This document shows, piece by piece, positions 25,071 to 34,082 of a stretch of DNA of 64,000 nucleotides. A model generated the notes under the pieces. The model saw only the letters and a list, made by a program, of their open reading frames with translations, had not been told where the DNA came from and made no database searches. Origin of the DNA: a bacterium. GTDB taxonomy: Bacteria > Actinomycetota > Acidimicrobiia > Acidimicrobiales > Bin134. Numbering within the stretch: position 1 is the first letter of the stretch; each line of letters begins with the position of its first letter. A program made the translations under genes and the position numbers. The stretch spans positions 18,070 through 82,069 of the forward strand of contig JAPPMA010000070.1 of NCBI GenBank assembly GCA_028819295.1, read 5' to 3'.

Positions 25071-26297
25071 TCAATTGCTGAATCGGCCGAATTGGTTGAG
25101 AACGCTATCGAGCACGAACTCTTCATGAATGACCACTCGGTGGTGATCGAACGCGGCTTGGAGCTTCGGATCCCACGGGGTGGGTCCGCACTCTTTGGAA
25201 TCCGCCATAAGCTGCACATCGGACTCTTCTGCTTGTTTGATGGCATCGGCGTAGTCGCGGGCATCCATCATCCACGGTGAACAGCCGAATTCGTGCATTC
25301 GACGGCAGATGGCTATGCCCGGCGAATCGAAGTCGCCGTGATACCAGAGGGATGCCTCGGCCTGCTGAAGCTGGCGCAGCAGGGTGGTGACCGCGGTGGA
25401 GGGGTTGCCGTTGGAAGAGACCACACAGGCTGGCAGGCTGCGCTCGGCAGCGGCCTCGACCAGTCTTGGGTTCTCAACCACAAGCACGGGAGTGCCTGCA
25501 TCGACAGCGATTGGGTGCTGCTTCAGGGCAAACAAGCTCAGGTGAAGGGGCAGCCCGGCGTGGAGGGCAAATCGGATGTGCAGGTCCAGCGGCGAAGTGC
25601 CGTTTACCGGGAGCGACCACACAAGCGCTGGGGCTGAGACCTGATCGGGCAGGATGCCTGCTGCTTCCCAGAGTTCGCGCTCATCAAGCGGGCCGTTCCG
25701 GCAGCGCAGAGCATGGGTCACCGCACTGGCCCGCCTCGTGCCAGGGTCGAGGGCGTGTGCTGACCCGAAGAGCGAGGCGGCAAGCTCCGTGCGGCTGGAG
25801 GCGGAGCGCTGGGCGTGGTCGAGATGGTCGAGCAGGCGGCGAGCATCGGTGGCGAGACGGGCAGCGCCATCACCGTCGAATTCTCGGAGCAGTCCAGCCC
25901 CCGATACCGCGTCGCACCAGGCCGCAGCCCACGGCTCGTCCCAACCAGCGACGGCACTGTGCAATGACTCTCGGGCTTGCTGAGCACGGGCGCGCTCAGA
26001 TCTGCGTTGGGTGGCTTCGGCCGATGGGGGATGGCCAAGGCGGGTGAGCGCATCGCAGAGATCGCTGCCGATTGACCGCTCCACCAATGCCGTCTCCAAT
26101 TCTTGAAGATCCAGACGCTTGGCCGGTCTTCTCCCGAGCAGCGACTCCAAGGCCAGGACGCTCCCTGGGTCAAGCGCCGGGGTGGAAACAAATCCTCTGC
26201 GTTGAGGACCGAAACGGTCGAGTCGGTGGCGAGCGGTGGACCAGAGCTCGGCCAAACCAGTCAAGAGCAGAGACTCTGGGACGGGACGTGAGCTCAA
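25071..26297 (-). CDS. jetD: Wadjet JetD, TOPRIM-domain nuclease subunit (TIGR02679/DUF2399)
   Basis: A 408-residue protein and last gene of the Wadjet operon. The C-terminal TOPRIM domain is visible as VLVVENPRLVEAA (Glu) and, further on, WYHGDFDSPGIAICRRM with the DxD metal-binding pair. JetD is the subunit that cuts plasmid DNA after the SMC-like complex has extruded it. Its ATG overlaps the JetB stop (ATGA). The N-terminal half is an Arg-rich helical and winged-helix-like region of the DUF3323 type. It appears intact. Confidence 0.9.
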   Translation of the reverse strand: MSSRPVPESLLLTGLAELWSTARHRLDRFGPQRRGFVSTPALDPGSVLALESLLGRRPAKRLDLQELETALVERSIGSDLCDALTRLGHPPSAEATQRRSERARAQQARESLHSAVAGWDEPWAAAWCDAVSGAGLLREFDGDGAARLATDARRLLDHLDHAQRSASSRTELAASLFGSAHALDPGTRRASAVTHALRCRNGPLDERELWEAAGILPDQVSAPALVWSLPVNGTSPLDLHIRFALHAGLPLHLSLFALKQHPIAVDAGTPVLVVENPRLVEAAAERSLPACVVSSNGNPSTAVTTLLRQLQQAEASLWYHGDFDSPGIAICRRMHEFGCSPWMMDARDYADAIKQAEESDVQLMADSKECGPTPWDPKLQAAFDHHRVVIHEEFVLDSVLNQFGRFSN

Positions 26298-27496
26298 AGC
26301 AGCGACTCTTGTTGGTATTGGACCTGTACTGAGTACCGCCAGGCAGGCGGCAGCAGCCAGACCTCGTCGCCATCCGCTTCGACCAGGCGGTGGTCGCAGA
26401 GCAGTTCAATCGCACCTCCCGCGAGACGATCGGGGTTTTCGGCGGCATCCTTCGCCCAGTAGCTGCGGTATTCGTCGGCCAGACACGCCATCGCGTCGAC
26501 GACCTCGACAAGCGAGAACCGGACGCGTCCTGCCTCATCAGGGGTGCGGTCGTCGGCCGCCGTGCTGTCGGTAGGGGCTTCGAGGTGCCTTTCACATAGG
26601 TGGACAAGCCGGTCGATGAGGAGCAGGGCGGCGTGACCCAGGGTTCCGCCGCGCGGGAATCGGCTGTCTGTCAGGTCGTGTTCGGGGTCGATCACCATGA
26701 TGCCCTCGGCGCGGGACTCGAGGCGCAGCCCGAACATGTCGTCGAAGACAGCGGCCTCTTCTCCGAGCCGCTGTCGAAGCTCGGACCACTCGCTGTCGGC
26801 AAGATCGGTGCGAAGCAGTACCGGCTCTTCCAACAGAACTGAGCGCATCCACGCCCGTGACGACAGTCGCTGATCGGATCGGTCGAGAACCTGATCAGCA
26901 GTCTCCGATCGGGCCAGTGCCGGGAGAGGCAGCAGCGCGACGCGGTCGGGGCGGACGCTGAGCACGGCATCGGAGGATTCGTCGGCGGCATAGCGGTCTA
27001 CATGTTCATGCACCTCGCGCGCCACGCCGTGCTGGATCATCCACTTCAGGGCGGTTACCAGGGCGCGTCGGTCAGCGGCCTCCTCGGTGAGGGCGATGTC
27101 GGCGTCAGCCGCGGCGGAGCGGACCTCGTGAATCAGATCGCGAAGGCTGATCACACTGGGTCCTGCGGCAATCGCAGCAAGGGTTAGGGCGAGCAGGGTG
27201 TACTCGCGCTGGGAGAACGGCCGTGGTTGGCTGGTTGCAGTCAGCAGCGGGCGCCGGTGGGCGACCACCGACGATTTGAACAGTCGGGCAGTGTCGGCGG
27301 TCACTTGAAGTCGGTATCCGAAGCGCTGGGTGAACATGCGGTCAAGCGTCTGCTCATTACGGCGGATAAGCATGAGCATTTCAGGATCTTTCTCAGCCAG
27401 CACGAGGGGATGGCGGACGAGATGGCGGGCCGCGGCGCGGATTTCCAGCCGCCGCTGAGGATTCGCCGAATCAGTTAGAGCAGATGCGTCATTCAT
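26294..27496 (-). CDS. jetB: Wadjet JetB, MukE-like subunit (TIGR02678/DUF2398)
   Basis: A 400-residue winged-helix protein, the MukE-like kleisin-associated subunit. Family features are RLEIRAAARHLVRHPLV near the start, RNEQTLDRMFTQRFGYRLQV, FSQREYTLLALTLAAIAAGP, and the C-terminal EVWLLPPAWRYSVQVQYQ. It starts with ATG 27496 overlapping the JetA stop and ends overlapping the JetD start. In Wadjet it bridges the kleisin JetA and the ATPase JetC. No damage seen. Confidence 0.9.
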   Translation of the reverse strand: MNDASALTDSANPQRRLEIRAAARHLVRHPLVLAEKDPEMLMLIRRNEQTLDRMFTQRFGYRLQVTADTARLFKSSVVAHRRPLLTATSQPRPFSQREYTLLALTLAAIAAGPSVISLRDLIHEVRSAAADADIALTEEAADRRALVTALKWMIQHGVAREVHEHVDRYAADESSDAVLSVRPDRVALLPLPALARSETADQVLDRSDQRLSSRAWMRSVLLEEPVLLRTDLADSEWSELRQRLGEEAAVFDDMFGLRLESRAEGIMVIDPEHDLTDSRFPRGGTLGHAALLLIDRLVHLCERHLEAPTDSTAADDRTPDEAGRVRFSLVEVVDAMACLADEYRSYWAKDAAENPDRLAGGAIELLCDHRLVEADGDEVWLLPPAWRYSVQVQYQQESLL

Positions 27497-29046
27497 GGGG
27501 ATACAGATTGAGGCGACGGGGCAGTGCTGTGCTCTTCGGCCGGGGTGATGGTGACGGCGAGTCCCGGCATGGTGAATTTTCCCTCGGGGCAGTAGACGAT
27601 GGTGCAGGCCCCCTTGATTCGCTGCACCTCGCAGCGGATTCCTAGTTCGGTTGCGTAACGACGGTTGGTGCCGCCGCCGTTCCGCATTCCCGAGCGGCTG
27701 ATGAGGTCGCGAAGCATCGAGAACGAAGCGGTCGACAATCGAGCGCCGTCGATGTGGCCTCCGTCGCCGGCACCAGCCAGCAGTTCTGACGCTGCGGTCT
27801 CGCGGGCGACGCGGTCGAGGTCTCGGCGGCGGCGCAGCAGATCGCGCTCACGCCCCCGATCCATGATCGGCGTTGCCAACCCTCGCGTGGTGGATTCCCC
27901 CCGCTTCCTCATTGCCACCGGGACGACGGCGCGGGGTGCATCCCTCCACGGTGTGATTGTTGGGGCGGGGTCGTCGGCATCGTCTGACAGCTCCCCCAAT
28001 CGGCGACACGAACTGAGTCCGAACGAGGCCCCCGCCAGGCGGTGGGCAAGATGGGGAGAGTCGGCCTGGTCGAAGAAGCTAGCGAGCCGCACGAAGTCAG
28101 ACCGTCTAGATGCTGCGCCAAGGCCGACCCTCGACAGTCGGGTCACGTTGGCGGTGAGAGTGCGCACTGCGGCTACTGCCTGTCGTGTCAGCCCGTTGAT
28201 CCGCGATGGCTGTCCCGGCTGGGCGGCAAACCATGCCTCAAGATGCCTCCAGTCGGCAAGTACCGTGCCTGGAAGCCGCCGCACCGGCATGTTCTGGGAC
28301 AGTCCAGCCTCATCCACCCGAACGGCCAAGCCGGATTGCAGCGCAGGAAGAAGATCTTCAACTAGCGGGAGAATCTCCTCCAGGGTCCGGGCAATTGGCC
28401 GAGCCATGCGCTCGATTTCGGTGAGTTGCTCGTGGACGTAATCCACCAGAACGCTGGCGAAGAACTGAACCTCGTCGGCATCGAGGTCATAGCGGCTCTG
28501 CCACTGGTTGAGCTCGGTGAAGAACTGCGTCAGCTCCCTGGTGAAACCCTCGTGAAGGTCATACACCGTTCGCACCACATCGGCCAGCTCTTGGCTGTCG
28601 GCCCGGTTGAAGCCGACCTTGCTCATCTCGCAGAGCGTCTGGAGGGCGTGATGGAGATCGCGCAGGCGACCGGCTTGAACATCGCCGATCTCGTCCACTC
28701 CGACCAATATCCCCTCGACCAGCTCGAACACTTCTTGCCCCGCCCGGGTGATGAGGTAGCGGTTGCGCTTGCGGTAGTAGTCGTCAAGGTTCGATGGGTT
28801 GCCCACAGACGATGACACGGTGAGGTTGCCCCAACGTCGGAGGCTCTCCAACCGGTCGGGCACCACCGAGGGGTCAACGCCCGCGAGGGAAACTTCGGCC
28901 TCCACCTCCTGGGGGGTGAACTCAGCGAAGAATGTGCTGGCAAACACTTGGAGGATCGCTCGATACTCGTGCCACTCGTCGCCGCCCAGATATCGGAACA
29001 GCAGTCGGGCCCGAACCGGATCGCTGCGATGGGAGAAGTCGGTCAT
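27493..29046 (-). CDS. jetA: Wadjet JetA, MukF/kleisin-like subunit (TIGR02677/DUF2397)
   Basis: A 517-residue kleisin-like subunit. The family's opening is recognisable as RARLLFRYLGGDEWHEYRAI and FFAEFTPQEVEAEV. A helical middle segment LRDLHHALQTLCEM is typical of MukF-like proteins. The ATG at 29046 overlaps the JetC stop (ATGA); the frame stays open 12 codons upstream, but that would lie inside jetC. It connects the ATPase heads of JetC. The C-terminal winged helix carries the Arg-rich MRDLISRSGMRNGGG segment. Confidence 0.9.
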   Translation of the reverse strand: MTDFSHRSDPVRARLLFRYLGGDEWHEYRAILQVFASTFFAEFTPQEVEAEVSLAGVDPSVVPDRLESLRRWGNLTVSSSVGNPSNLDDYYRKRNRYLITRAGQEVFELVEGILVGVDEIGDVQAGRLRDLHHALQTLCEMSKVGFNRADSQELADVVRTVYDLHEGFTRELTQFFTELNQWQSRYDLDADEVQFFASVLVDYVHEQLTEIERMARPIARTLEEILPLVEDLLPALQSGLAVRVDEAGLSQNMPVRRLPGTVLADWRHLEAWFAAQPGQPSRINGLTRQAVAAVRTLTANVTRLSRVGLGAASRRSDFVRLASFFDQADSPHLAHRLAGASFGLSSCRRLGELSDDADDPAPTITPWRDAPRAVVPVAMRKRGESTTRGLATPIMDRGRERDLLRRRRDLDRVARETAASELLAGAGDGGHIDGARLSTASFSMLRDLISRSGMRNGGGTNRRYATELGIRCEVQRIKGACTIVYCPEGKFTMPGLAVTITPAEEHSTAPSPQSVSP

Positions 29047-32000
29047 TCGGTGTCCTGGAGTTCCAGGGTGTCGCCGTCCCATCGGTAATGTTCCAGGAGA
29101 ATCGTGTTGAGGGCCACATCCCGCACCACTTCGGTGATGGCCAGTTCGGGGACGGTTCGGTGTGTGCCCCAGAGCCGCTCACTGGTGGCGATCAGGTCGA
29201 GATCCAATTCGACGAGGAGCCCGAACAAGGCTTCATGGTTGTCCTCGGACACCTTGGCGAACGCGTCGTCGAGCAGAACGAAGCGCGCGATGCCTGCCTC
29301 TGCGCTGCCGGGTGATTCTGCCTGCTCAGCCAGAGCGTCGTAGGAAGCAGCCACGGCTGCGAACAGCGGCAGGTAGGTGACCAGCTTCTTCTCGCCCTCT
29401 GACAGCGGGGTGTTGCGCCCGAGCTTGACGTCGTTGCTGCTCGGTCGGCTCAGCATGACCGACAGTTCATGCCATTTCTTGTAGTCGAGCGTGTCGGCTA
29501 TGAGCTGTCGGTAGGGCATGTCGGGTTGCAGTGCCCGAGCCTCATCTAGCCGGTCGGACAGAATGCGGCGCAGTTCCTGCTCGTCGTCGTCGGTTCGCAG
29601 GTCGGGGAGGGTCGCCAGCAGTTCAACCATGCGGGCACTCGCCTGGTCGAGTTCAGGGGAGCGCCGCCACCGCAGCCGCACTCCCACATGGTGGGCGGTC
29701 GTCACTGTGCTCAACCGCTGATTCATCAGCTCTACCAGCCGCTGCGCTCCGCGAATTTTCTCCGCCACTTCGCGGGCAACCAGTCCTTGCAACAGCTCGC
29801 GAAGGGCGGTGTCCTGCTTGTGGCTGAGCAGGCCGGCGAGCCGCTGGTGCTGTTGTTCCACTGTCAGTGCCGCCTCGGCTAGCGGGGCCTTGCCCAAAGG
29901 GCCGGTTACTTCGACGAAGAGTGGCTGGGCGGGATCGGGTTGGCGGGTGTCAGCATCCCAGCCGGCACCGAGTGCGTCACGGCGCTGGCGAAGCGACTGC
30001 CGCACCCCGTCGGCGGTGACCGGGGCAAGGTCGGGGGTTGCGGCAGACACGGGATCGCGGTCCTGCAAGGAGGGGGTTGGGAAAAACGCGGCATCATCTT
30101 TAGTGGGACTGGCGGCCATCAGGCGCTCGGCTGCCTTGATCATCTCGTGCAACCCCTCGGTGCCGGTCTCAGTCGGGGCAGTCGGTGTGGCGGCAGGATG
30201 GTCCGGTCCGGCAATAGCGGCTCGGAGTCCCGGCACTGCCAAAGTCTTGGCCAACGAACGCCGCAATTCCTCGCACGATTGCTCGGCCCCGTCCAGGCGG
30301 TCGGCTGCAACTCGGGCTGCGGCCTGCGCGTCAGCGTGCTGTCTCACCGCCTGGTCGCGAGCGTCTCGGATGGACGGCAGGCGGGCTTCAACCCCTTCCA
30401 GCTTGCTCCGGCACTGATCGCGGGCATTCAAGACATCGGCGTATTCGGCACCGATGTTTGCCTCCAAGGTGGTCAGGCGGGTGCGCTGTTGGCTGTGCTT
30501 TGTCTTGACAGCATTCTCTTCGGCCCTTTCGGCTTCGAGGTCGTTGATTTCTGCCTGCCAACGGGTGACCGCTTGGTGCCAGGCTTCGACTGAGCGTCCT
30601 AGCGCTTCAAGCAAGGCACCGCATCGCTCCAATGCTGCCTGAAGTTCTCCCAACTCGGAGACGACCTGTGTCAGGCCAGAGCGGTCAGCGGGCAGGTTCA
30701 GCGTTCTTGCGGTTTGCTGCAAGGCGTTTGAAGCTTGGACCGATCGGCCTTCGGCCTCGGTCGCGTGCTTGGCCGCTGCTTCCCGTTCGCTCTCGGCCTT
30801 GTCCGACGCGGCGCTGGCGGCATTGACCTGTGCGGCTGCGGCAACGACTTCATCAGTGCGCGGCAGAGCAGAAAGGTGCTGGCGAGCTTGGGTCAGCGAT
30901 GCTTGGTGACCGGTCTTTTCGGCCTCACTGGAGGAGACCACAGCCCGGGCTTGAGCCAGGTAGTCGCCCGCTTCGCGCCGGGCGCGCTCCAGCGCGGCGC
31001 GTCGGGCGGTCACTCCGATGAACTCAGCTTGCTGCTTGGTGTGATGGCCGCGAAGCGACCCAATCCGGAAGGTGCCGTTGAGGGAGGCGACGGTGGGAGC
31101 GTCGCTCGAAAGATCGCAGGAGATGGAATCAAGCAGTTTGGCAACCAGACCCTCATCCACCTCGCCGATCAGCCGGTCAGGGACTGTCACCGTGAGATAC
31201 TCGCTGATCGGATGGGAAACGCCCTCAGTGGCGAGGGCGATCAACTCGCCGTTGGCCAACTCCACTGTGGCGTCGTCGCCCAACCTGGCCGAGAGCAGCC
31301 CGGAGGCATGGAGAGCGGCTTCGAGGGACGCTTGCTCGTGATCGTTGAGATGGGTTGCAAAATCGACCAGATCGGCGAGGCAGTGATCGGACGCTGTCTG
31401 CCAATCTTGGCGAGGTGGCTCGGGTTCGGTTCGGGCCGTCAGCTCGTCGAACTGCGCTTGGGCATCTTCGAGGGCGGCTCGTTCAATGACCAACCGCTGT
31501 TCGATCGCAGCCACCGCATCTCGCCAGTGGCTGACCAGGTTCTCAGCTTCGGTCTCCAAGGAGGCTCGCTCGGCCTCTCGGCTGTCAGCTTGTGGCCCGG
31601 TGTCCGTGGTCTTCGGCCCAATTGAGGAGCTGTCAGCGGCAGTCGATTCGCGGATGTCGGCATCGGAGAAAGCAAGAGAGGAGATGGCAGGAGCACTGAT
31701 GCCAGCCTCGTCCAGGTGGGGATGAATCCCGACTGCCCATTGCCGGGCCAGACCATCCCACTCCCGCCGGGCATCGCCGAGGCGTTGGTGCTGCCTTGCC
31801 AAGTGAGAAGACGCGGCCTCGGAGGCACTGGCTGCTAATTGCAGGGCCGACTCCGCCAGGCTGAGCTGGTGCTCAGCGGTTTGGAGGTCAGCGAGAGTTG
31901 TTTCGACCTCTTCGACATCCGCCCGTCGGTTGAGCACCGATCCGTTGGCTGCGGCAAGTGGTCGACCGATTTCTTCGGGGTCGAATTCCGCAAACGGTTG

Positions 32001-33272
32001 GGATAAGTCGGTGCCGTCCAGGTTGGCCTCTTCTAGTGGCACCGGACCGGGCGGCTGCTGGGTGATCCGGCAGCGTTGCCCCAACTCAGTGGCGCTGGCC
32101 AGTTCGCTGTTGAGCTTTCTCGCGTCGTTTCGGCTCTGCTGGCGGGCCTGGACCAGCTCGCGGGCCGCAGCCTCGACACGCTGAGTGCGGTCGGCGACCC
32201 GGGATATGGCGCACACCTGTTGGCTTTCGAGGCTGGCCACGAGTTGGCGCAATGAATCGAGATCCTGGCCTTCGCGGTAAACCTGTGATTCCTCCAAGGC
32301 TGAAATCTCATTGGCCAGTCGCCGGGCGTCGTCATCCAGCGTGGCGATTTCATCACCTAGCCGGCTTACCTCGGCCTGGGCGGCTGCTGTTTCCTTCTGC
32401 GCTCGGGCTTCTGCCTGTGAGCAATCCTCCTTGGCATTGATGCGGTCGTTGCCATCGGCCACCCGCTGGCGCAGTTCGGTCGCGCAATAGGACCGGTACA
32501 CGTCGAGCAGACCGCGGACTGACTTCAGCGTTTTGTCCAGCTCGGCGACGTTGCCGCGGTGCTCCTCAAGGTCGTCAAGCGGTTGGGCGGCTTCGGCCAA
32601 CGCTTGCTCTGACAACTGGGGCAGCGCATCGATCAGGTGTTGCGGTAGGTCCACATCGATGCGGTCGCCGACTCGAGGGTTGCGGACCACGTCGATGAGC
32701 CCTATGTGCTGATCGATGGGCGCGCCGTCGAACAGGCAGCGCTCAACCTCGGCTCGGTAGTCGCGGCGTTGGCGGTGGTTGAACACTTGGTCCCCGTCGA
32801 ACGCGGCTCGCAGCCCTTCGGCAGACAGAGGGAGCTTCTGTTCGACCAGCCGAAAATCGATGCCTGGCCGTTTGGAGGTGATGAACCACCATGTGGTTAC
32901 CGTGTCCGAGGATCGGCTGGCCTTGATGCCACAGCCGCACACCAGGAATTCGCCCCGCCTCTCGAACTCGATCCACAGATAGCCGACCGGCTGGGGATCG
33001 TCGCGGCCGTCCAGCATCCAAGACTTGAGCTTGCCGCTCTGTTCTCCGGCTGCGTCGATGCGTTCCAGCCGGGCGGTGAGGAGGAACGGCAGAAGCATGT
33101 TCATCGCGGTTGACTTGCCGGATCCGTTCACCCCGCGTAAAAGAAGTCGGCCACCCCCGAAATGCAGGACTTCATCCTGGTATTGGTAGACGTTGACGAT
33201 GCCGGCACGATTCAGGTGCCATCGCCTGCTGGCAGCGTCAAGACTTCTCGATGAATCGCCCACAGCTCGCAT
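29043..33272 (-). CDS. jetC: Wadjet JetC, SMC/MukB-like ATPase (TIGR02680)
   Basis: A 1409-residue SMC-like motor and first gene of the operon. Walker A is GVNGSGKST (residues 47-55). Long coiled-coil arms, rich in Glu, Ala, Gln and Arg, fill the middle. The C-terminal head has the ABC signature LSEGEKKLVTYLP and Walker B FVLLDDAFAKV. JetC extrudes DNA loops so that small circular plasmids are recognised and then cleaved by JetD. The start at ATG 33272 (MRAVGDSSRSL) is set by the TIGR02680 N-terminus; an upstream in-frame start adds 26 unrelated residues. Confidence 0.92.
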   Translation of the reverse strand: MRAVGDSSRSLDAASRRWHLNRAGIVNVYQYQDEVLHFGGGRLLLRGVNGSGKSTAMNMLLPFLLTARLERIDAAGEQSGKLKSWMLDGRDDPQPVGYLWIEFERRGEFLVCGCGIKASRSSDTVTTWWFITSKRPGIDFRLVEQKLPLSAEGLRAAFDGDQVFNHRQRRDYRAEVERCLFDGAPIDQHIGLIDVVRNPRVGDRIDVDLPQHLIDALPQLSEQALAEAAQPLDDLEEHRGNVAELDKTLKSVRGLLDVYRSYCATELRQRVADGNDRINAKEDCSQAEARAQKETAAAQAEVSRLGDEIATLDDDARRLANEISALEESQVYREGQDLDSLRQLVASLESQQVCAISRVADRTQRVEAAARELVQARQQSRNDARKLNSELASATELGQRCRITQQPPGPVPLEEANLDGTDLSQPFAEFDPEEIGRPLAAANGSVLNRRADVEEVETTLADLQTAEHQLSLAESALQLAASASEAASSHLARQHQRLGDARREWDGLARQWAVGIHPHLDEAGISAPAISSLAFSDADIRESTAADSSSIGPKTTDTGPQADSREAERASLETEAENLVSHWRDAVAAIEQRLVIERAALEDAQAQFDELTARTEPEPPRQDWQTASDHCLADLVDFATHLNDHEQASLEAALHASGLLSARLGDDATVELANGELIALATEGVSHPISEYLTVTVPDRLIGEVDEGLVAKLLDSISCDLSSDAPTVASLNGTFRIGSLRGHHTKQQAEFIGVTARRAALERARREAGDYLAQARAVVSSSEAEKTGHQASLTQARQHLSALPRTDEVVAAAAQVNAASAASDKAESEREAAAKHATEAEGRSVQASNALQQTARTLNLPADRSGLTQVVSELGELQAALERCGALLEALGRSVEAWHQAVTRWQAEINDLEAERAEENAVKTKHSQQRTRLTTLEANIGAEYADVLNARDQCRSKLEGVEARLPSIRDARDQAVRQHADAQAAARVAADRLDGAEQSCEELRRSLAKTLAVPGLRAAIAGPDHPAATPTAPTETGTEGLHEMIKAAERLMAASPTKDDAAFFPTPSLQDRDPVSAATPDLAPVTADGVRQSLRQRRDALGAGWDADTRQPDPAQPLFVEVTGPLGKAPLAEAALTVEQQHQRLAGLLSHKQDTALRELLQGLVAREVAEKIRGAQRLVELMNQRLSTVTTAHHVGVRLRWRRSPELDQASARMVELLATLPDLRTDDDEQELRRILSDRLDEARALQPDMPYRQLIADTLDYKKWHELSVMLSRPSSNDVKLGRNTPLSEGEKKLVTYLPLFAAVAASYDALAEQAESPGSAEAGIARFVLLDDAFAKVSEDNHEALFGLLVELDLDLIATSERLWGTHRTVPELAITEVVRDVALNTILLEHYRWDGDTLELQDTE

Positions 33273-33381
33273 CCTTGAACCGGCCCATAGCGAGCAAGGT
33301 AGCGGACCGGGGTGACAATTTGGCCAAGGCAAGGGCCTCTGGCTGACCATTGGTTGCCGCGGCCGATAAGCTCAGTTAGTC

Positions 33382-33410
33382 TAGTCATCGGACTTAGTCA
33401 TATTGATGAC
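33382..33410. promoter_or_regulatory. Candidate operator of the toxin-antitoxin operon
   Basis: TAGTCAT occurs at 33382-33388 and 33395-33401, 13 bp apart, and GTCATC (33384-33389) pairs with GATGAC (33405-33410). The cluster sits about 30 bp upstream of the antitoxin start, where Phd/YefM antitoxins usually bind to repress their own operon. Found by eye. Confidence 0.45.
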
Positions 33411-33438
33411 CGCAAAACGCCTGCTAGGAGGACCAACT

Positions 33439-33684
33439 ATGACTGCGATTGTCAATGTTCACGAGGCGAAGACCCATTTGTCGAGGCTCTTGGAGCGAGC
33501 CCACAATGGGGAGGAGATCATTTTGGCCAAAGCGGGCAAGCCCTATGCCCGGCTGATGCCGCTGCCGCCCCGCGAGCGTCGGCGCCTCGGGCAGCTTGCT
33601 GGCTTGAGTCTCGGTCCTGAATTCTTCGAACCGCTGCCCGAAGAGGAGCTCGCTGCGTGGGAGGGCGCGTACTCAGGTGAGTGA
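33439..33684 (+). CDS. Phd/YefM-family antitoxin
   Basis: An 81-residue antitoxin. Its N-terminal DNA-binding fold reads IVNVHEAKTHLSRLLERAHNGEEIILAKAGKPYARLMP, the classic Phd/YefM signature. The C-terminal tail, rich in Glu and Ala, is the toxin-neutralising part. The ATG at 33439 has an AGGAGG site 8-9 bases upstream. Its stop overlaps the GTG start of the toxin by 8 bases, the usual coupling. Candidate operator repeats lie just upstream. Confidence 0.92.
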   Translation: MTAIVNVHEAKTHLSRLLERAHNGEEIILAKAGKPYARLMPLPPRERRRLGQLAGLSLGPEFFEPLPEEELAAWEGAYSGE

Positions 33685-34066
33685 CCTGCTGCTCGACACC
33701 CATGCGCTGTTGTGGTGCTGGTTGGATGATCCGCTGCTATCGCCATCGGTCAGGGAGGCGGTCACCGATCCCGAAAATGATGTCTTCATCAGTGCGGCCA
33801 GCGCGTGGGAAATCGCCACTAAGTTCCGGCTCGGCCGATTGCCCGAATATGGAGGCGCCGTGTTGCGATTCAATGAGCTTGCAATTGACGCGGCTATGCG
33901 CCATTTGCCGGTCACCTACCAGCACGGACTGCGCGCTGGGAGCTATTCCGCCGAGCACCGGGATCCGTTTGACCGGATCCTTGCGGCCCAAGCGGAGTTG
34001 GAATCCCTTGTGCTGGTGACCAGGGATGCCGCGTTCCGAGAGTTCCCCGTCCGGGTTCTTTGGTGA
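33677..34066 (+). CDS. VapC-type PIN-domain toxin
   Basis: A 129-residue PIN-domain RNase toxin. Metal-binding acids are visible in LLLDTHALLWCWLDD (first Asp), SAASAWEIATK (Glu) and DPFDRILAAQAELE (Asp), with TRDAAFREF near the end. VapC toxins cleave specific tRNAs or rRNA to stop translation until the antitoxin is restored. GTG start at 33677. It forms a complete module with the antitoxin and lies next to the Wadjet operon, extending the defence island. Confidence 0.92.
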   Translation: MSDLLLDTHALLWCWLDDPLLSPSVREAVTDPENDVFISAASAWEIATKFRLGRLPEYGGAVLRFNELAIDAAMRHLPVTYQHGLRAGSYSAEHRDPFDRILAAQAELESLVLVTRDAAFREFPVRVLW

Positions 34067-34082
34067 AGGCAAAGCGTCAGAG

